Below, one piece after another: positions 47,115 to 57,624 of a DNA stretch of 64,000 nucleotides; positions within the stretch are counted from its first letter, which is position 1; every line of letters begins with the position of its first letter. The notes below the pieces were generated by a model. The model saw nothing but the letters and a program-made list of their open reading frames with translations, searched no databases and was not told the origin of the DNA. The stretch comes from an uncultured Bacteroidota bacterium. GTDB taxonomy: Bacteria > Bacteroidota > Bacteroidia > NS11-12g > UBA9320. The position numbers were made by a program, and so were the translations under genes. Location of the stretch: positions 1 through 64,000 of the forward strand of contig CAJWLP010000005.1 in NCBI GenBank assembly GCA_913043145.1, read 5' to 3'.

Positions 47115-49325
47115 GTGAAAAACGAAAATTTATCTGAAAATAAAGAAATAGTAAATAAGTATCGACAGCTACTCAGAGTATCTAAGTGGTCAAGGGAGAA
47201 AGGCGATATTACCATTATTCGAAAGGCATTTGAAAAAGCTATGAAATCCCATAACCAAATGCGAAGAAAATCAGGTGAACCCTATATATATCATCCAATT
47301 GCTGTAGCTAGAATTGCAGCTGAAGAAATTGGATTAGGAACAACGTCCATAATATGTGCACTATTGCACGATGTGGTAGAGGACACAGACGTCACTATAG
47401 AAGAAATACAAAAGGAGTTTGGACACAAAGAAGCTAACATCATTGATGGTCTAACTAAAATATCAGGCGTTTACGACACTCACTCTCCACAGGCAGAAAA
47501 TTTCAGAAAAATGTTATTGACCATGGCTAACGATGTTCGGGTCATTCTCATTAAATTATGTGATCGATTGCATAATATGAGAACACTAGAACATATGAGT
47601 GATAAAGGACAACTTAAAATTGCATCTGAGACTAATTTTATATATGCACCACTAGCACACCGACTAGGATTATACGCAATTAAAACAGAATTAGAAGATC
47701 TTTCACTAAAATACACTCAGCCAGCTCTTTATCAAGATTTAAAGCATCAATTAAATGCTACTAAAGATCAGAGGAAAAGATACATTCGATCATTCATCAA
47801 GCCTATTAAATTAGAATTAGAAGAACTAGGCATTAAATATGAAATAAAAGGAAGACCAAAATCTATCTATAGTATTTACTCCAAAATGATCGCAAAAAAA
47901 TTGGAGTTTGAGGACGTCTACGATCTTTTTGCTATTCGAGTTATCTTGGATAGTGAGCCTGAAGATGAAAAAATGGACTGTTGGAATGTCTACTCAGTAA
48001 TAACGAGTATATTCAAACCTAACCCAGAACGTTTAAGAGACTGGATTAGTATACCCAAAAGTAATGGTTATGAGAGTTTACACACTACTGTAATGGGACC
48101 GAGAGGGCAATGGGTAGAAGTCCAAATTCGAAGTAAACGAATGGATGCAATTGCTGAGAAAGGATATGCAGCCCATTGGAAATATAAACAACATAAAAAA
48201 ACCCAAGAATCCAGTAATGGTCTTGATACATGGCTTGAGCAAGTTCGTGAGATAATAGAAAATCCTGAGAGCAATGCACTAGATTTTTTAGACGAATTCA
48301 AGATGAACTTATATGCTAAAGAAGTTTTTGCATTTACCCCAAAAGGGCTTCTAAAAAAACTTCCTAAAGGATCTACCTCACTAGATTTTGCATTTGATAT
48401 TCACACAGAAGTTGGTGCAAAATGCCTAGGTGCAAAGGTGAATGGTAAATTAGTTCCCTTGAGTTATGAAATTCAAAATGGTGATCAAATTGAAATTCTA
48501 ACCTCTGCCAAGCAAAAACCTAATAAAGACTGGTTAAGTTTTGTAAAAACTTCCAAAGCAAAGAACAAAATAAAACAAAGCCTAAAAGATGAAAAAAGAG
48601 CTATTGCTTCCATTGGTAAAGAGTCTCTAGCTCGGAAAATGAGAAACGCTGGTTTTAATTACACAACTCAAAATCTTAATAAACTCATTAGTTTTTTTAA
48701 CCTTGAAGATGAACTAGAACTAACTTTTAAAATTGGTAATGGATCACTGGATAAAGAAAAAATTAAACTTCAAGAAATTTTAGTTGAGACAAAATCTGTA
48801 CATAAACCTGGTACAGATCGTAGATTAAATTCAAACGATAAAACAAATCCATCAAAAGAACTAATTATTGGGGATGCATCCATTGATTTTGATTATGTAC
48901 TAGCTGCTTGTTGCCATCCTATTCCAGGAGATCAAGTTGTAGGTTTTATAACCGTTGGCGGTGAAGTTAGAATACATCAAACTAACTGTAAAAATGCTCA
49001 AAATCTGATGTCGAAATACGGTTATCGCATCATTAAAGCTCGGTGGGCTAATCAAGCAATTTCATCTAAATATTTTGAAGCAACCGTTGAAATATCCGGT
49101 ATTGATTCGCTAGGTCTCGTAAGTAAAGTTACTGACATTATTTCCAAACAGTTGAAAGTAAACATGAAATCCATCAGTTTTGAATCTTTAGACGGAACAT
49201 TTGTAGGAAAGTTAAAAGTAAATGTATCAGACAAATATCATTTAGAAGAATTAATGAATGAATTGAGTGGAATAGACCAATATATTAAAGTAAGCCGAGT
49301 CGCAATAGAACACGACTCCAACTAA
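47115..49325 (+). CDS. rel: RelA/SpoT-family (p)ppGpp synthetase/hydrolase
   Basis: The 736-residue protein is a long Rel/SpoT. Residues about 55-160 are the HD hydrolase domain with ALLHDVVEDTD and LIKLCDRLHNMRTL; an intact HD motif suggests hydrolysis. The synthetase follows (SIYSKMIAKKLEFEDVYDLF, ISIPKSNGYESLHTTVMGP), then TGS (about 410-470, VFAFTPKGLLKKLPKGSTSL) and an ACT domain at the end. It is likely bifunctional. The start is GTG 47115. It heads rel-fur-purA-fabD; fur begins 3 bp later. Confidence 0.94.
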   Translation: MKNENLSENKEIVNKYRQLLRVSKWSREKGDITIIRKAFEKAMKSHNQMRRKSGEPYIYHPIAVARIAAEEIGLGTTSIICALLHDVVEDTDVTIEEIQKEFGHKEANIIDGLTKISGVYDTHSPQAENFRKMLLTMANDVRVILIKLCDRLHNMRTLEHMSDKGQLKIASETNFIYAPLAHRLGLYAIKTELEDLSLKYTQPALYQDLKHQLNATKDQRKRYIRSFIKPIKLELEELGIKYEIKGRPKSIYSIYSKMIAKKLEFEDVYDLFAIRVILDSEPEDEKMDCWNVYSVITSIFKPNPERLRDWISIPKSNGYESLHTTVMGPRGQWVEVQIRSKRMDAIAEKGYAAHWKYKQHKKTQESSNGLDTWLEQVREIIENPESNALDFLDEFKMNLYAKEVFAFTPKGLLKKLPKGSTSLDFAFDIHTEVGAKCLGAKVNGKLVPLSYEIQNGDQIEILTSAKQKPNKDWLSFVKTSKAKNKIKQSLKDEKRAIASIGKESLARKMRNAGFNYTTQNLNKLISFFNLEDELELTFKIGNGSLDKEKIKLQEILVETKSVHKPGTDRRLNSNDKTNPSKELIIGDASIDFDYVLAACCHPIPGDQVVGFITVGGEVRIHQTNCKNAQNLMSKYGYRIIKARWANQAISSKYFEATVEISGIDSLGLVSKVTDIISKQLKVNMKSISFESLDGTFVGKLKVNVSDKYHLEELMNELSGIDQYIKVSRVAIEHDSN

Positions 49326-49328
49326 AAA

Positions 49329-49826
49329 ATGGAAAATTTAGAATCTATAAAAGAAGACGTTAAACAACTCTTTACTGCCTATTTAGAAAAAAAAGGACAA
49401 CGTAAAACTCCAGAGCGATACGCTATTCTTGATGAAATTTACAGTAACAAAAAACACTTTGATGTAGACACACTCTACATACAAATGAAAAACAGAAATT
49501 ACCACGTTAGTAGGGCCACTGTATATAATACTCTGGACCTTTTACAAGAATGTGGTTTAGTAATTAAGCATCAATTTGGACAAAATATGGCTCAGTTTGA
49601 GCAAGCTTATGGCTACAAACAACACGATCACATTATATGTAATACATGTAGTAAGGTCATGGAATTTTGCGATCCTCGTATTCAACTCATCACCACTAAA
49701 ATGGCTGAATTACTCAATTTTGAAGTATCGAGACACTCCTTAAATCTTTATGGAAACCCAAAAGTAGACAAACATGGACTATGCATGAATTGTGATAATC
49801 AAGTAAAAGCTGTAGATTTAAAATAA
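49329..49826 (+). CDS. fur: Fur-family metal-dependent transcriptional regulator
   Basis: The 165-residue regulator has a winged helix ([16 protein letters not shown], then [20 protein letters not shown] at about 55-75) and the dimerisation domain with [20 protein letters not shown] and a second C-x2-C near the C-terminus (GLCMNCDNQ), a structural zinc site of CxxC pairs. Whether it senses iron, zinc or peroxide cannot be decided. It sits between rel and purA without gaps, so its level is tied to theirs. Confidence 0.92.
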   Translation: MENLESIKEDVKQLFTAYLEKKGQRKTPERYAILDEIYSNKKHFDVDTLYIQMKNRNYHVSRATVYNTLDLLQECGLVIKHQFGQNMAQFEQAYGYKQHDHIICNTCSKVMEFCDPRIQLITTKMAELLNFEVSRHSLNLYGNPKVDKHGLCMNCDNQVKAVDLK

Positions 49827-51092
49827 ATGGTAGACGTATTATTAGGACTCCAATGGGGAGATGAAGGAAAAGGTAAAATTGCAGACTACCTCACCCCAAA
49901 ATATGATGTAGTTGGACGATTCCAAGGTGGACCTAATGCTGGTCACTCCCTAGAATTTAACGGTATTAAGCACGTATTAAATACTATCCCATCGGGGATA
50001 TTTCACGAAAATTGTGTGAATATTATTGGTAATGGAGTTGTTATTGACCCCGTACTATTCATGGCTGAAATAGACCGAACAATTGCTGCAGGTGCTGATG
50101 TTATGGAAAACTTAAGAATTTCCTATAAAGCACACATCATCATGCCAACACACAAGATTTTGGATGCTGCTAGTGAATGGAGCAAAGGCGATAAAAAGAT
50201 AGGTAGTACACTTCGTGGTATAGGGCCAACATATCGAGAAAAAATAGGTCGTGGTGGCTTACGAATCGGTGAGATATTTGCTCCCAACTTTGAACAAAAT
50301 TATCATGAAAAGAAAAAACGATCGCTCCAACTTGTAGAACAATTTGGATTTACTGATTTTAATCTTGAAAGCATGGAAGAAGAATTTTTCTCAGCAGTAG
50401 AAAGGCTTCGTAAATTCAAATTTGTAAACAGCGAGTACTTAATTAATGAACACATTATAAATAATGACAAAATTCTTGCGGAAGGTGCTCAAGGAAGTAT
50501 GTTAGACATTGATTTTGGATCATATCCATTCGTTACCTCCAGCAATACAACTGTGGGTGGAGTATCTACAGGACTTGGTATAGCTCCCAAACACATCAAT
50601 AAGGTCATTGGTATTTTTAAGGCATACTGTACTCGTGTGGGTGGAGGACCTTTCCCATCAGAACTTAATAATCAAATTGGTCAAAGAATTCGTGATGTCG
50701 GCAATGAATATGGTGCTACAACAGGTAGACCAAGAAGAACGGGATGGTTAGATTTAGTAGCATTAAAATATGCTATTATGCTTAGTGGTGTAGACGAACT
50801 ATGCATGATGAAGGCTGATTGTTTAAGTGGCTTCAACGAAGTATTAGTTGGAACTAGTTATAAGGGTGATTTAATCGAAACTGATGAAGTACCATTTGAT
50901 TTGAATGCAGATAATTTCAAGTCTCAATACGAATCTCATCCTGGTTGGCAAGAAGATATCACACAAATCAAGGAGCATTCTTTACTTCCAAATACTTTTA
51001 AAGATTACATCAAAACAATAGAACAACAGATTAATACGCCAATTAATATCATATCTGTTGGTCCAGGTAGAGACCAAACCATAAAAAAATAG
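49827..51092 (+). CDS. purA: Adenylosuccinate synthase
   Basis: PurA joins IMP and aspartate with GTP on the way to AMP. The 421-residue protein starts VDVLLGLQWGDEGKGKIADY with the P-loop-like catalytic loop, then FQGGPNAGHSLEFNGIKHVL, GSTLRGIGPTYREKIGR and ILAEGAQGSMLDIDFGSYPF; all active-site regions are present. It starts directly at the end of fur. (p)ppGpp is known to inhibit PurA in some bacteria, so co-expression with rel is a plausible functional pairing, not evidence for it. Confidence 0.97.
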   Translation: MVDVLLGLQWGDEGKGKIADYLTPKYDVVGRFQGGPNAGHSLEFNGIKHVLNTIPSGIFHENCVNIIGNGVVIDPVLFMAEIDRTIAAGADVMENLRISYKAHIIMPTHKILDAASEWSKGDKKIGSTLRGIGPTYREKIGRGGLRIGEIFAPNFEQNYHEKKKRSLQLVEQFGFTDFNLESMEEEFFSAVERLRKFKFVNSEYLINEHIINNDKILAEGAQGSMLDIDFGSYPFVTSSNTTVGGVSTGLGIAPKHINKVIGIFKAYCTRVGGGPFPSELNNQIGQRIRDVGNEYGATTGRPRRTGWLDLVALKYAIMLSGVDELCMMKADCLSGFNEVLVGTSYKGDLIETDEVPFDLNADNFKSQYESHPGWQEDITQIKEHSLLPNTFKDYIKTIEQQINTPINIISVGPGRDQTIKK

Positions 51093-51093
51093 A

Positions 51094-51969
51094 ATGAACG
51101 CATTTATATTTCCCGGACAAGGAGCCCAATTTGTAGGAATGGGCCATGAACTTTATAGCACAAATAACAAAGCCAAACTTTTGTTTGATACTGCTAATGA
51201 GGTATTAGGATTTGAAATTACCAAAGAAATGTTCGACGGAACTGAAGAAGGGCTGAAACAAACAAAAATTACCCAACCTGCCGTATTTCTTCATTCCGTT
51301 ATTTTAGCTAAAACACTACCCAATTTCAATCCAGACATGGTAGCAGGACATAGTTTAGGAGAATTATCTGCATTAGTTGCTAATAGTACACTTGATTTTG
51401 AAGACGGACTCAAGTTAGTTGCCATACGTGCTCAAGCTATGCAAAAAGCTTGTGAAACAAATCCAAGCACCATGGCTGCAATCATTGGCCTTGAAGATAC
51501 GATTATTGAAGATGTATGTCAAAATATTGATGAAATTGTTGTCGCAGCTAATTATAACTGCCCTGGCCAATTGGTGATATCTGGCACCAATGATGGCATA
51601 GATAAAGCATGTAAAATACTAACCGAAAAAGGAGCTAGAAGGGCCCTAAAGTTACCTGTCGGTGGTGCATTTCACTCACCATTGATGGAACCTGCAAGAG
51701 AAGAATTAGCTGAAGCCATTGAAGCAACCAAATTCAATACTCCCTCCTGCCCCATTTATCAAAATGTGAGCACTACTGCTGAAACAGACATTAAACGTAT
51801 TAAAAATAACCTCATAGCTCAACTGACCGCCCCAGTAAAATGGACGCAGTCTGTGGAAAATATGATTGTATCTGGTGCTACTAAATTTACAGAATTAGGT
51901 CCAGGGAAAGCCTTGCAAGGCATGCTAATCAAAATCAATAAAGACTTAGAACGATCGGGAATTAGTTAG
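51094..51969 (+). CDS. fabD: Malonyl-CoA:ACP transacylase
   Basis: FabD loads malonate onto ACP for fatty-acid elongation. The 291 residues show FIFPGQGAQFVGMGHELY at the N-terminus, the nucleophile elbow AGHSLGELSALVA (Ser87), LPVGGAFHSPLMEPAREEL with the active His, and KFTELGPGKALQGMLIKI. It is 1 bp after purA and ends the rel-fur-purA-fabD cluster. Confidence 0.96.
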   Translation: MNAFIFPGQGAQFVGMGHELYSTNNKAKLLFDTANEVLGFEITKEMFDGTEEGLKQTKITQPAVFLHSVILAKTLPNFNPDMVAGHSLGELSALVANSTLDFEDGLKLVAIRAQAMQKACETNPSTMAAIIGLEDTIIEDVCQNIDEIVVAANYNCPGQLVISGTNDGIDKACKILTEKGARRALKLPVGGAFHSPLMEPAREELAEAIEATKFNTPSCPIYQNVSTTAETDIKRIKNNLIAQLTAPVKWTQSVENMIVSGATKFTELGPGKALQGMLIKINKDLERSGIS

Positions 51970-52026
51970 AATAGCTCTTTACCTGATATCAAAATATTTT
52001 TTTGCATAAAATTTAACGTAAAAATT

Positions 52027-52051
52027 ACTTATAGTTTTTTTTACTATAAGT
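52027..52051. promoter_or_regulatory. Putative operator upstream of susC (site 1)
   Basis: ACTTATAGT, a 7-base T spacer and ACTATAAGT form a perfect 9-7-9 inverted repeat. A -7-like box TATATTCG (52060-52067) follows after 8 bp and the susC ATG is 20 bp further. The same motif appears twice in the regulator/63643 intergenic region, which supports a shared binding site for the Nudix-type regulator encoded at 62621-63346. Confidence 0.75.
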
Positions 52052-52087
52052 TATTTATTTATATTCGTACCTGAAATTCAAAAATTT

Positions 52088-55000
52088 ATGTTGAACAGGA
52101 GTTTAAATTTTATCATAGCAATATGTTTGTCTTTAGTTTCTTTAGGACAAACAGGTGCAGTATCAGGAGTTGTATCTGACAGTTTAGGTCAGAAAATCAT
52201 GGGTGCTGCAATCGTTGTTAAAGGAACCAACTCAGGGAGTATCACCGATGAGAACGGACAATACAGAATCATCAATGTTGATCTCACCAATGCAACATTA
52301 GTAGCTTCCTATTCTGGTTATAAAACTAAAGAAATCAAGGTAAAAGGAAGAAAAAATGTAAATATCATGCTTTCGGACGCATCACTTGGACTTGGCCAAG
52401 TGATGGTTGTAGGGTATGGTACTGCAACAAAAAAAGAGTTTACTGGAGCTAGTGCAAATGTTATTGGAGAAGACCTACAAAAATTAAACATCCCTCGAAT
52501 TGATCAGGCTTTACAAGGTCAGGTATCTGGTGTGAATATTAATACAAATTCAGGCTCTCCAGGAGGTTCTTCGAGTATTAGAATACGTGGCCTTTCAACT
52601 TTCGGAGATAATGACCCACTAATTTTAGTGGATGGTGTAGTTTATGACTCTGAAGGACTAAATGCTCTTAATCCTAATGATATTGAATCTGTCAATGTTT
52701 TGAAAGATGCCACTGCCGGTATTTATGGGGTAAGAGCTGCAAATGGTGTAATCTTAATCGAAACCAAAAAGGGTAGAAGAAACGTCAAACCCAAAATTGA
52801 ATTAAGTGCATACACAGGAGTTCAACAAGCTACTAAAAAATTAAATTTATTAAATGCACGTGAATATGCCGTTCTCAAAAATGAAATGTTCGCAAATGGG
52901 AATAACTCACTTCCCTTTTCTAATACCAATTTAGGAGAAGGTACTGACTGGCAAGATGCTGTTTTTCAAGATGCTCAAGTTCAGAACTACAATGTAACAG
53001 TTACCGGTGGTACTGAAAAAACAACCTATTCTATTGGTGGAAGTTATTTTTCTCAAGACGGGATTGTTGGTTTAGACAAATCTAATTTTACTCGTTTTAA
53101 TGGTCGTGTAAACCTTAATACTGAAATGAGTGACAGACTAAGACTTTCTAGTGTATTACTTTATACCAATGAAGAACGACAAGCACTTCCAGAGAATGGA
53201 ATAGGCTCTGTTCTATACAATACTATCAATGCCTTTCCAACAGATCCGATTAGGGGTGCTACCGGACAATTTACATATCTTGAGGAAGTAAGTGATATCA
53301 TTAACCCAATTGCTCAAATGCAAAATACATACAATACCTCCTGGGTAGATAAGCTGGTTGGTAAGGAAGAGATTGCTTTTGATATTACTGATAATTTAAC
53401 CTTCACAAATAGATTCAATTACAACTATGCAGCAGTCGATAATAAGGTATTCTCACCGTTAGTATGGTATGGTCCTGGTAAAGCTCAAAATACAGCAATT
53501 AATGCAGATTTAGATCCAACATTAGTGGAAATTGCACCTGGGAGTACAATAGAACGTGGTGCAAGCGTATATGAGGGAAGAGCAACATATAGTGACCTAA
53601 ACTTTGAGAGTTTTGTGAATCACAATACTAAGTTTAATGATATCCATACACTGAAAACAACAGCTGGTGTATCTATATTTAGTAGAAACGGAAAAGGACT
53701 TGGAGGAACTGCTTATAATATTCCTAATAATTCTTTAGATTATGCCGATATTTCGGCGAATCTTGCCCCTGGTGGTTTTTTAAATAATACTAATTCTTTC
53801 CAATTTCAGGAACGATTAGTTTCGGCATTTGTTAGAACACAATACAAGTATGGAACTAAATATAATGGTTCATTAATTATTAGACGAGATGGATCTTCAA
53901 AATTTGGGCCTAACAATCGATTTGGGATCTTTCCTACTGTCTCTGGTTCATGGTTACTTTCAGAAGAAGATTTTTATAATATTGACCGAATTAAGTTCTT
54001 CAAACTCCGATTAAGTTATGGAGTCAGTGGAAATGACCAAATTGCCAACTTTGCATATCGAGGTCTTCTTAATGGTGAGGGTGTATATGTATTTGATGAC
54101 ATCATCACGATAGGTGCTGCTATTGGTAGAGCTGCTAACCCTGACTTGAAATGGGAAACTACACGCCAATTCAACATTGGTGCAGATTTGAAAATTCTTC
54201 ACACATTTGATTTAACACTTAATTACTTTATTAAAAACACAAAAGACTTACTGTTTCAACCTGATGTATCAGGAGTACTTGGAACGGCAGGAGCAGGTAG
54301 CTACCCTCCTATTATTAATGCTGGAGATGTATCTAACAAAGGATTAGAAATTGAGCTGGGATATACTATGAAACAAGGTAAAAAGTTCAACTTAAGTACA
54401 AATATCAATGCAACATTTATCAATAATGAAGTTGTTAAGATTCCTACAGGGATAGATTTCCTTCCAGGTGCTGCCTTTGGAGTTGGCGGAAATATTGCTA
54501 CACGTTTTGAGCGAGGATTTCCAATCGGATATTTTATCGGTTATGAAACTGATGGAATATTCCAAACCCAAGAAGAAATCGACAATTCACCTGTAACTCA
54601 GGAAGGAGCTGTTCCAGGAGATTTAAGATTTGTTGATCAAGATGGTGATGGGAAAATCAACTTTAATGACGATTCTGACAAAACAATGATTGGTACTCCA
54701 ATTCCTAAAGTAACACTCGGATATAATATAAATATCAGCTACGAAGGATTTGATTTATCAGGAAATTTCTTCGCTGCTCTTGGCCAAGATATTGTTCGTA
54801 ATTATGAACGTCAACAGCCTTTTGCCAACCAACTTAACTACAATATAGATCGTTGGACTGGAGAAAATACGACCAATGTAAACCCAAGACTAACAACCGA
54901 TTTAAACAGAAATACAATTTTCTCAGACTATTTTGTAGAAGATGGATCTTTCTTGAGATTAAAGAATCTTCAGCTGGGATATACCTTTAATCCAAAACTA

Positions 55001-55186
55001 ACCCAACCTGCAAAAATCAATTCTGCTAGAATTTATATAGCAGCAAATAACCTACTAACTTTAACGAGATACAGAGGATATGACCCTGACATAGGATCGG
55101 CTGGTGGCCCGCTGGCATCAGGCATAGATTACGGTTTTTATCCCCAAGCTAGAACATTAATGGTAGGTATTTCACTTAAATTTTAA
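52088..55186 (+). CDS. susC: SusC/RagA-type TonB-dependent outer-membrane glycan transporter
   Basis: SusC pulls oligosaccharides through the outer membrane together with SusD, powered by TonB. The 1032-residue protein has a signal peptide (FIIAICLSLVSLG), a carboxypeptidase-D-like domain (GAVSGVVSDSLGQKIMGAAI), the SusC plug motif VMVVGYGTATKKEFTGA, the VSGVNINTNSGSPGGSSSIR and IRGLSTFGDNDPLILVDGVV segments, and a barrel ending in TLMVGISLKF. It heads the plus arm of the glucan locus. Confidence 0.96.
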   Translation: MLNRSLNFIIAICLSLVSLGQTGAVSGVVSDSLGQKIMGAAIVVKGTNSGSITDENGQYRIINVDLTNATLVASYSGYKTKEIKVKGRKNVNIMLSDASLGLGQVMVVGYGTATKKEFTGASANVIGEDLQKLNIPRIDQALQGQVSGVNINTNSGSPGGSSSIRIRGLSTFGDNDPLILVDGVVYDSEGLNALNPNDIESVNVLKDATAGIYGVRAANGVILIETKKGRRNVKPKIELSAYTGVQQATKKLNLLNAREYAVLKNEMFANGNNSLPFSNTNLGEGTDWQDAVFQDAQVQNYNVTVTGGTEKTTYSIGGSYFSQDGIVGLDKSNFTRFNGRVNLNTEMSDRLRLSSVLLYTNEERQALPENGIGSVLYNTINAFPTDPIRGATGQFTYLEEVSDIINPIAQMQNTYNTSWVDKLVGKEEIAFDITDNLTFTNRFNYNYAAVDNKVFSPLVWYGPGKAQNTAINADLDPTLVEIAPGSTIERGASVYEGRATYSDLNFESFVNHNTKFNDIHTLKTTAGVSIFSRNGKGLGGTAYNIPNNSLDYADISANLAPGGFLNNTNSFQFQERLVSAFVRTQYKYGTKYNGSLIIRRDGSSKFGPNNRFGIFPTVSGSWLLSEEDFYNIDRIKFFKLRLSYGVSGNDQIANFAYRGLLNGEGVYVFDDIITIGAAIGRAANPDLKWETTRQFNIGADLKILHTFDLTLNYFIKNTKDLLFQPDVSGVLGTAGAGSYPPIINAGDVSNKGLEIELGYTMKQGKKFNLSTNINATFINNEVVKIPTGIDFLPGAAFGVGGNIATRFERGFPIGYFIGYETDGIFQTQEEIDNSPVTQEGAVPGDLRFVDQDGDGKINFNDDSDKTMIGTPIPKVTLGYNINISYEGFDLSGNFFAALGQDIVRNYERQQPFANQLNYNIDRWTGENTTNVNPRLTTDLNRNTIFSDYFVEDGSFLRLKNLQLGYTFNPKLTQPAKINSARIYIAANNLLTLTRYRGYDPDIGSAGGPLASGIDYGFYPQARTLMVGISLKF

Positions 55187-55198
55187 ATATTGACATCC

Positions 55199-56677
55199 AT
55201 GACAAAAAAAATAACAACAATCATTCTAACACTAATCATATTACCATCTATGTTTAGTTGTAAGAAATTTCTAGATATTGATCCTTTATACACACAAGAC
55301 GCTGAAAATTTCTTTGAAACACCAAATGATTATCAAAGAGCTTTAACAGGAGCTTATGATTTATTACAATCGTCTTTCATGACTGTTTGGATAGGTGAAA
55401 TTGCTTCAGATAATTCCATTGCAGGTGGAGAAAGTGTGAATGACACAGAAGGACTTCATGAGATTGAAGCAATGAGTCACGATGCGGTGAATAATGAACT
55501 TAGAAGTATTTTTAGATGGAATTACGCTGGAATTACTCGAGCAAACTACTTACTTGAAAACAAGAATAAAATCGATTTTGAGGGAAAGGGTAAAATCATT
55601 GCAGAAGCAACATTTTTAAGAGCATACTACTATTTTGAATTGGTCAAATACTTTGGAGATGTACCCTTGGTTATCGATAAAAGATTAGGTGCTGATGAAG
55701 TAACTAAAGTTGATAGAACACCAAGAAGTGAAGTTTTTGCACAAATTGAACAAGATCTCAGTTTTGCAGCTTCCGTTTTGGATTGGAATGACCCTACTAA
55801 AGGAAGAATTACAAAGGGGGCGTGTTTGAGTCTCTTGGGGAAAGCTTACTTATATCAAGATAAATTTGATCAAGCTGCCTCAACTTTTGATGTAGTAATC
55901 AACCAAAATAGATATGCATTAATTGGAGATTACTCCGATTTATTTAAGGTGAATAATGAAGGACATTCAGAAGCTGTTTTTGATGTTCAATACTCTGGGG
56001 CAGAAGGAGGTGGATATGGTTGTCTAATATGTTTAGAAGGGAATGCTGCTCCTGGTTTTCAGGGAATACGCCAATATAATGGTCCAGTATATGGAGATGG
56101 AAATAGCTATAATCTTCCAACTCAAGATTTACATGATGCCTTTGATGCAACTGACATTCGCAGAGATGCTACAGTCTTAGATATTGATGCGTTTATCTCA
56201 AAGCAACCTAACTCGTCTGAAATCACCTACGCTATTGGAGGTGGAGGTCACACAGGATATTACAACAACAAATACATCAAAAGACAAGGAGAAATAGGCT
56301 TGCCTGACAACGATTTAACTAGCCCTGTAAATTATCTTGTAATCCGATATGCTGATGTACTTTTAATGGCTGCTGAGGCCCATAATAGAGCAACTTCTCC
56401 AGACGATTTAAAGGCTCAAGGATATCTTAACCAAGTAAGACTTCGAGTAGGTATGCCTCCAATCAATGCATCAGGTAATGCTCTAACTGAAGCTATTTGG
56501 ACTGAAAGAAGACTAGAACTCTCAGGAGAGGGCCACCGATTCTTTGATCTTGTCAGAACAGCTAAAGCTGCAGATGAAATCAATGGGTTTATAACTGGCA
56601 AACACGAATTATTTCCAATTCCGCAAGTTGAAATTGATTTAGCTGGAGGAGATTGGTCGCAAAATAATAACTATTAG
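55199..56677 (+). CDS. susD: SusD/RagB-type surface glycan-binding lipoprotein
   Basis: SusD binds the polysaccharide and caps SusC. The protein (492 residues from the ATG at 55199; a TTG lies at 55190) has a lipobox Cys21 (PSMFSCKKFLDIDP), then the SusD core blocks PNDYQRALTGAYDLLQSSF, IIAEATFLRAYYYFELVKYF and the C-terminal WTERRLELSGEGHRFFDLVR with LFPIPQVEIDL. It begins 12 bp after susC and 14 bp ahead of the PKD lipoprotein gene. Confidence 0.96.
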   Translation: MTKKITTIILTLIILPSMFSCKKFLDIDPLYTQDAENFFETPNDYQRALTGAYDLLQSSFMTVWIGEIASDNSIAGGESVNDTEGLHEIEAMSHDAVNNELRSIFRWNYAGITRANYLLENKNKIDFEGKGKIIAEATFLRAYYYFELVKYFGDVPLVIDKRLGADEVTKVDRTPRSEVFAQIEQDLSFAASVLDWNDPTKGRITKGACLSLLGKAYLYQDKFDQAASTFDVVINQNRYALIGDYSDLFKVNNEGHSEAVFDVQYSGAEGGGYGCLICLEGNAAPGFQGIRQYNGPVYGDGNSYNLPTQDLHDAFDATDIRRDATVLDIDAFISKQPNSSEITYAIGGGGHTGYYNNKYIKRQGEIGLPDNDLTSPVNYLVIRYADVLLMAAEAHNRATSPDDLKAQGYLNQVRLRVGMPPINASGNALTEAIWTERRLELSGEGHRFFDLVRTAKAADEINGFITGKHELFPIPQVEIDLAGGDWSQNNNY

Positions 56678-56691
56678 AAAAAGATTTAAAA

Positions 56692-57573
56692 ATGAAAAAA
56701 ATATCACTATTAGGACTATCGTTAGTTGTAGTTTTTGGATTATCAAATTGTGAAGAGGAAACATTTACACTTGGTGATGGACCTAGAGAGGTAGATGCTG
56801 CTTTTACATTTGAACCATTTGCAGAAAATGCCAATATTATAAACTTTACTGCAAATAATCCTGAACTCAATGCAAAATGGGATTTTGGTAACGGAACTAA
56901 AGGAGATGGCCCTAACGCGACTGCAATATACCCAAACAAAGGCACCTATACTGTTTCACTGACAGTTTTAAACTCAGGTGGAAGTGCTAGCTCCACACAA
57001 GAGATTACAATAGCAGAAGATGACTTATCACTGCTCAATAGTCCTTTATTCACTATGCTTACAGGAGGAATTGATGGACCAGGCTTTAAAACCTGGGTGA
57101 TGGATTCAACTAAAAAAGGGCATTTCGGAGTTGGACCAAATCCTAGTTCGGGTCAAGGAGACGTTCCAGAATACTTCTCTGCTGACCCATTAATTAAAAA
57201 AGGTGTAGGAATGTATGACGACAAATTTGTGTTTAAACTTGGCGGATTCAAATTTGATCAAATCACGAATGGCAATGTTTATGTAAATCTCAATGATGAT
57301 GGCTCACCTGGTGCAGAGGCTGATTTCTCCGGAGGTTACGAAAATCAAGGTGACTTTACAGCATCATTTGAAGATCAAATAGGAGAACAATGGACAATAA
57401 AAGAAAATGAAGAAGATACTACACTTACTGTATCTGGAAACTCCTTCATTGGTTTCTATTGTGGCACACGCACCTACAAAATATTGAAGCTAACTGAAAA
57501 TGAACTTTCACTGCGTGTTGTAGATGCTTACAACCCCCTAGCATGGTACTTTAGATTTGTCCCATCAGAATAA
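56692..57573 (+). CDS. PKD-domain lipoprotein of the glucan utilisation locus
   Basis: A 293-residue lipoprotein (Cys20, LSNCEEE) with a PKD domain at about 35-100 (NAKWDFGNGTKGD, YPNKGTYTVSLTVLN) and a C-terminal domain of about 180 residues that starts FKTWVMDSTKKGHFGVGPNP. That domain resembles the protein encoded from 63643 (both have W-x(n)-K, GVGP, YDD and a beta-rich follow-on). By position behind susCD it is probably a surface glycan-binding protein of the SusE/SusF type. The match to marine laminarin loci is from general knowledge of their layout. Confidence 0.8.
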   Translation: MKKISLLGLSLVVVFGLSNCEEETFTLGDGPREVDAAFTFEPFAENANIINFTANNPELNAKWDFGNGTKGDGPNATAIYPNKGTYTVSLTVLNSGGSASSTQEITIAEDDLSLLNSPLFTMLTGGIDGPGFKTWVMDSTKKGHFGVGPNPSSGQGDVPEYFSADPLIKKGVGMYDDKFVFKLGGFKFDQITNGNVYVNLNDDGSPGAEADFSGGYENQGDFTASFEDQIGEQWTIKENEEDTTLTVSGNSFIGFYCGTRTYKILKLTENELSLRVVDAYNPLAWYFRFVPSE

Positions 57574-57624
57574 ACACAATACATAACACAATTTTTACGT
57601 TAAAATACTTTTTAACTAACCCAC

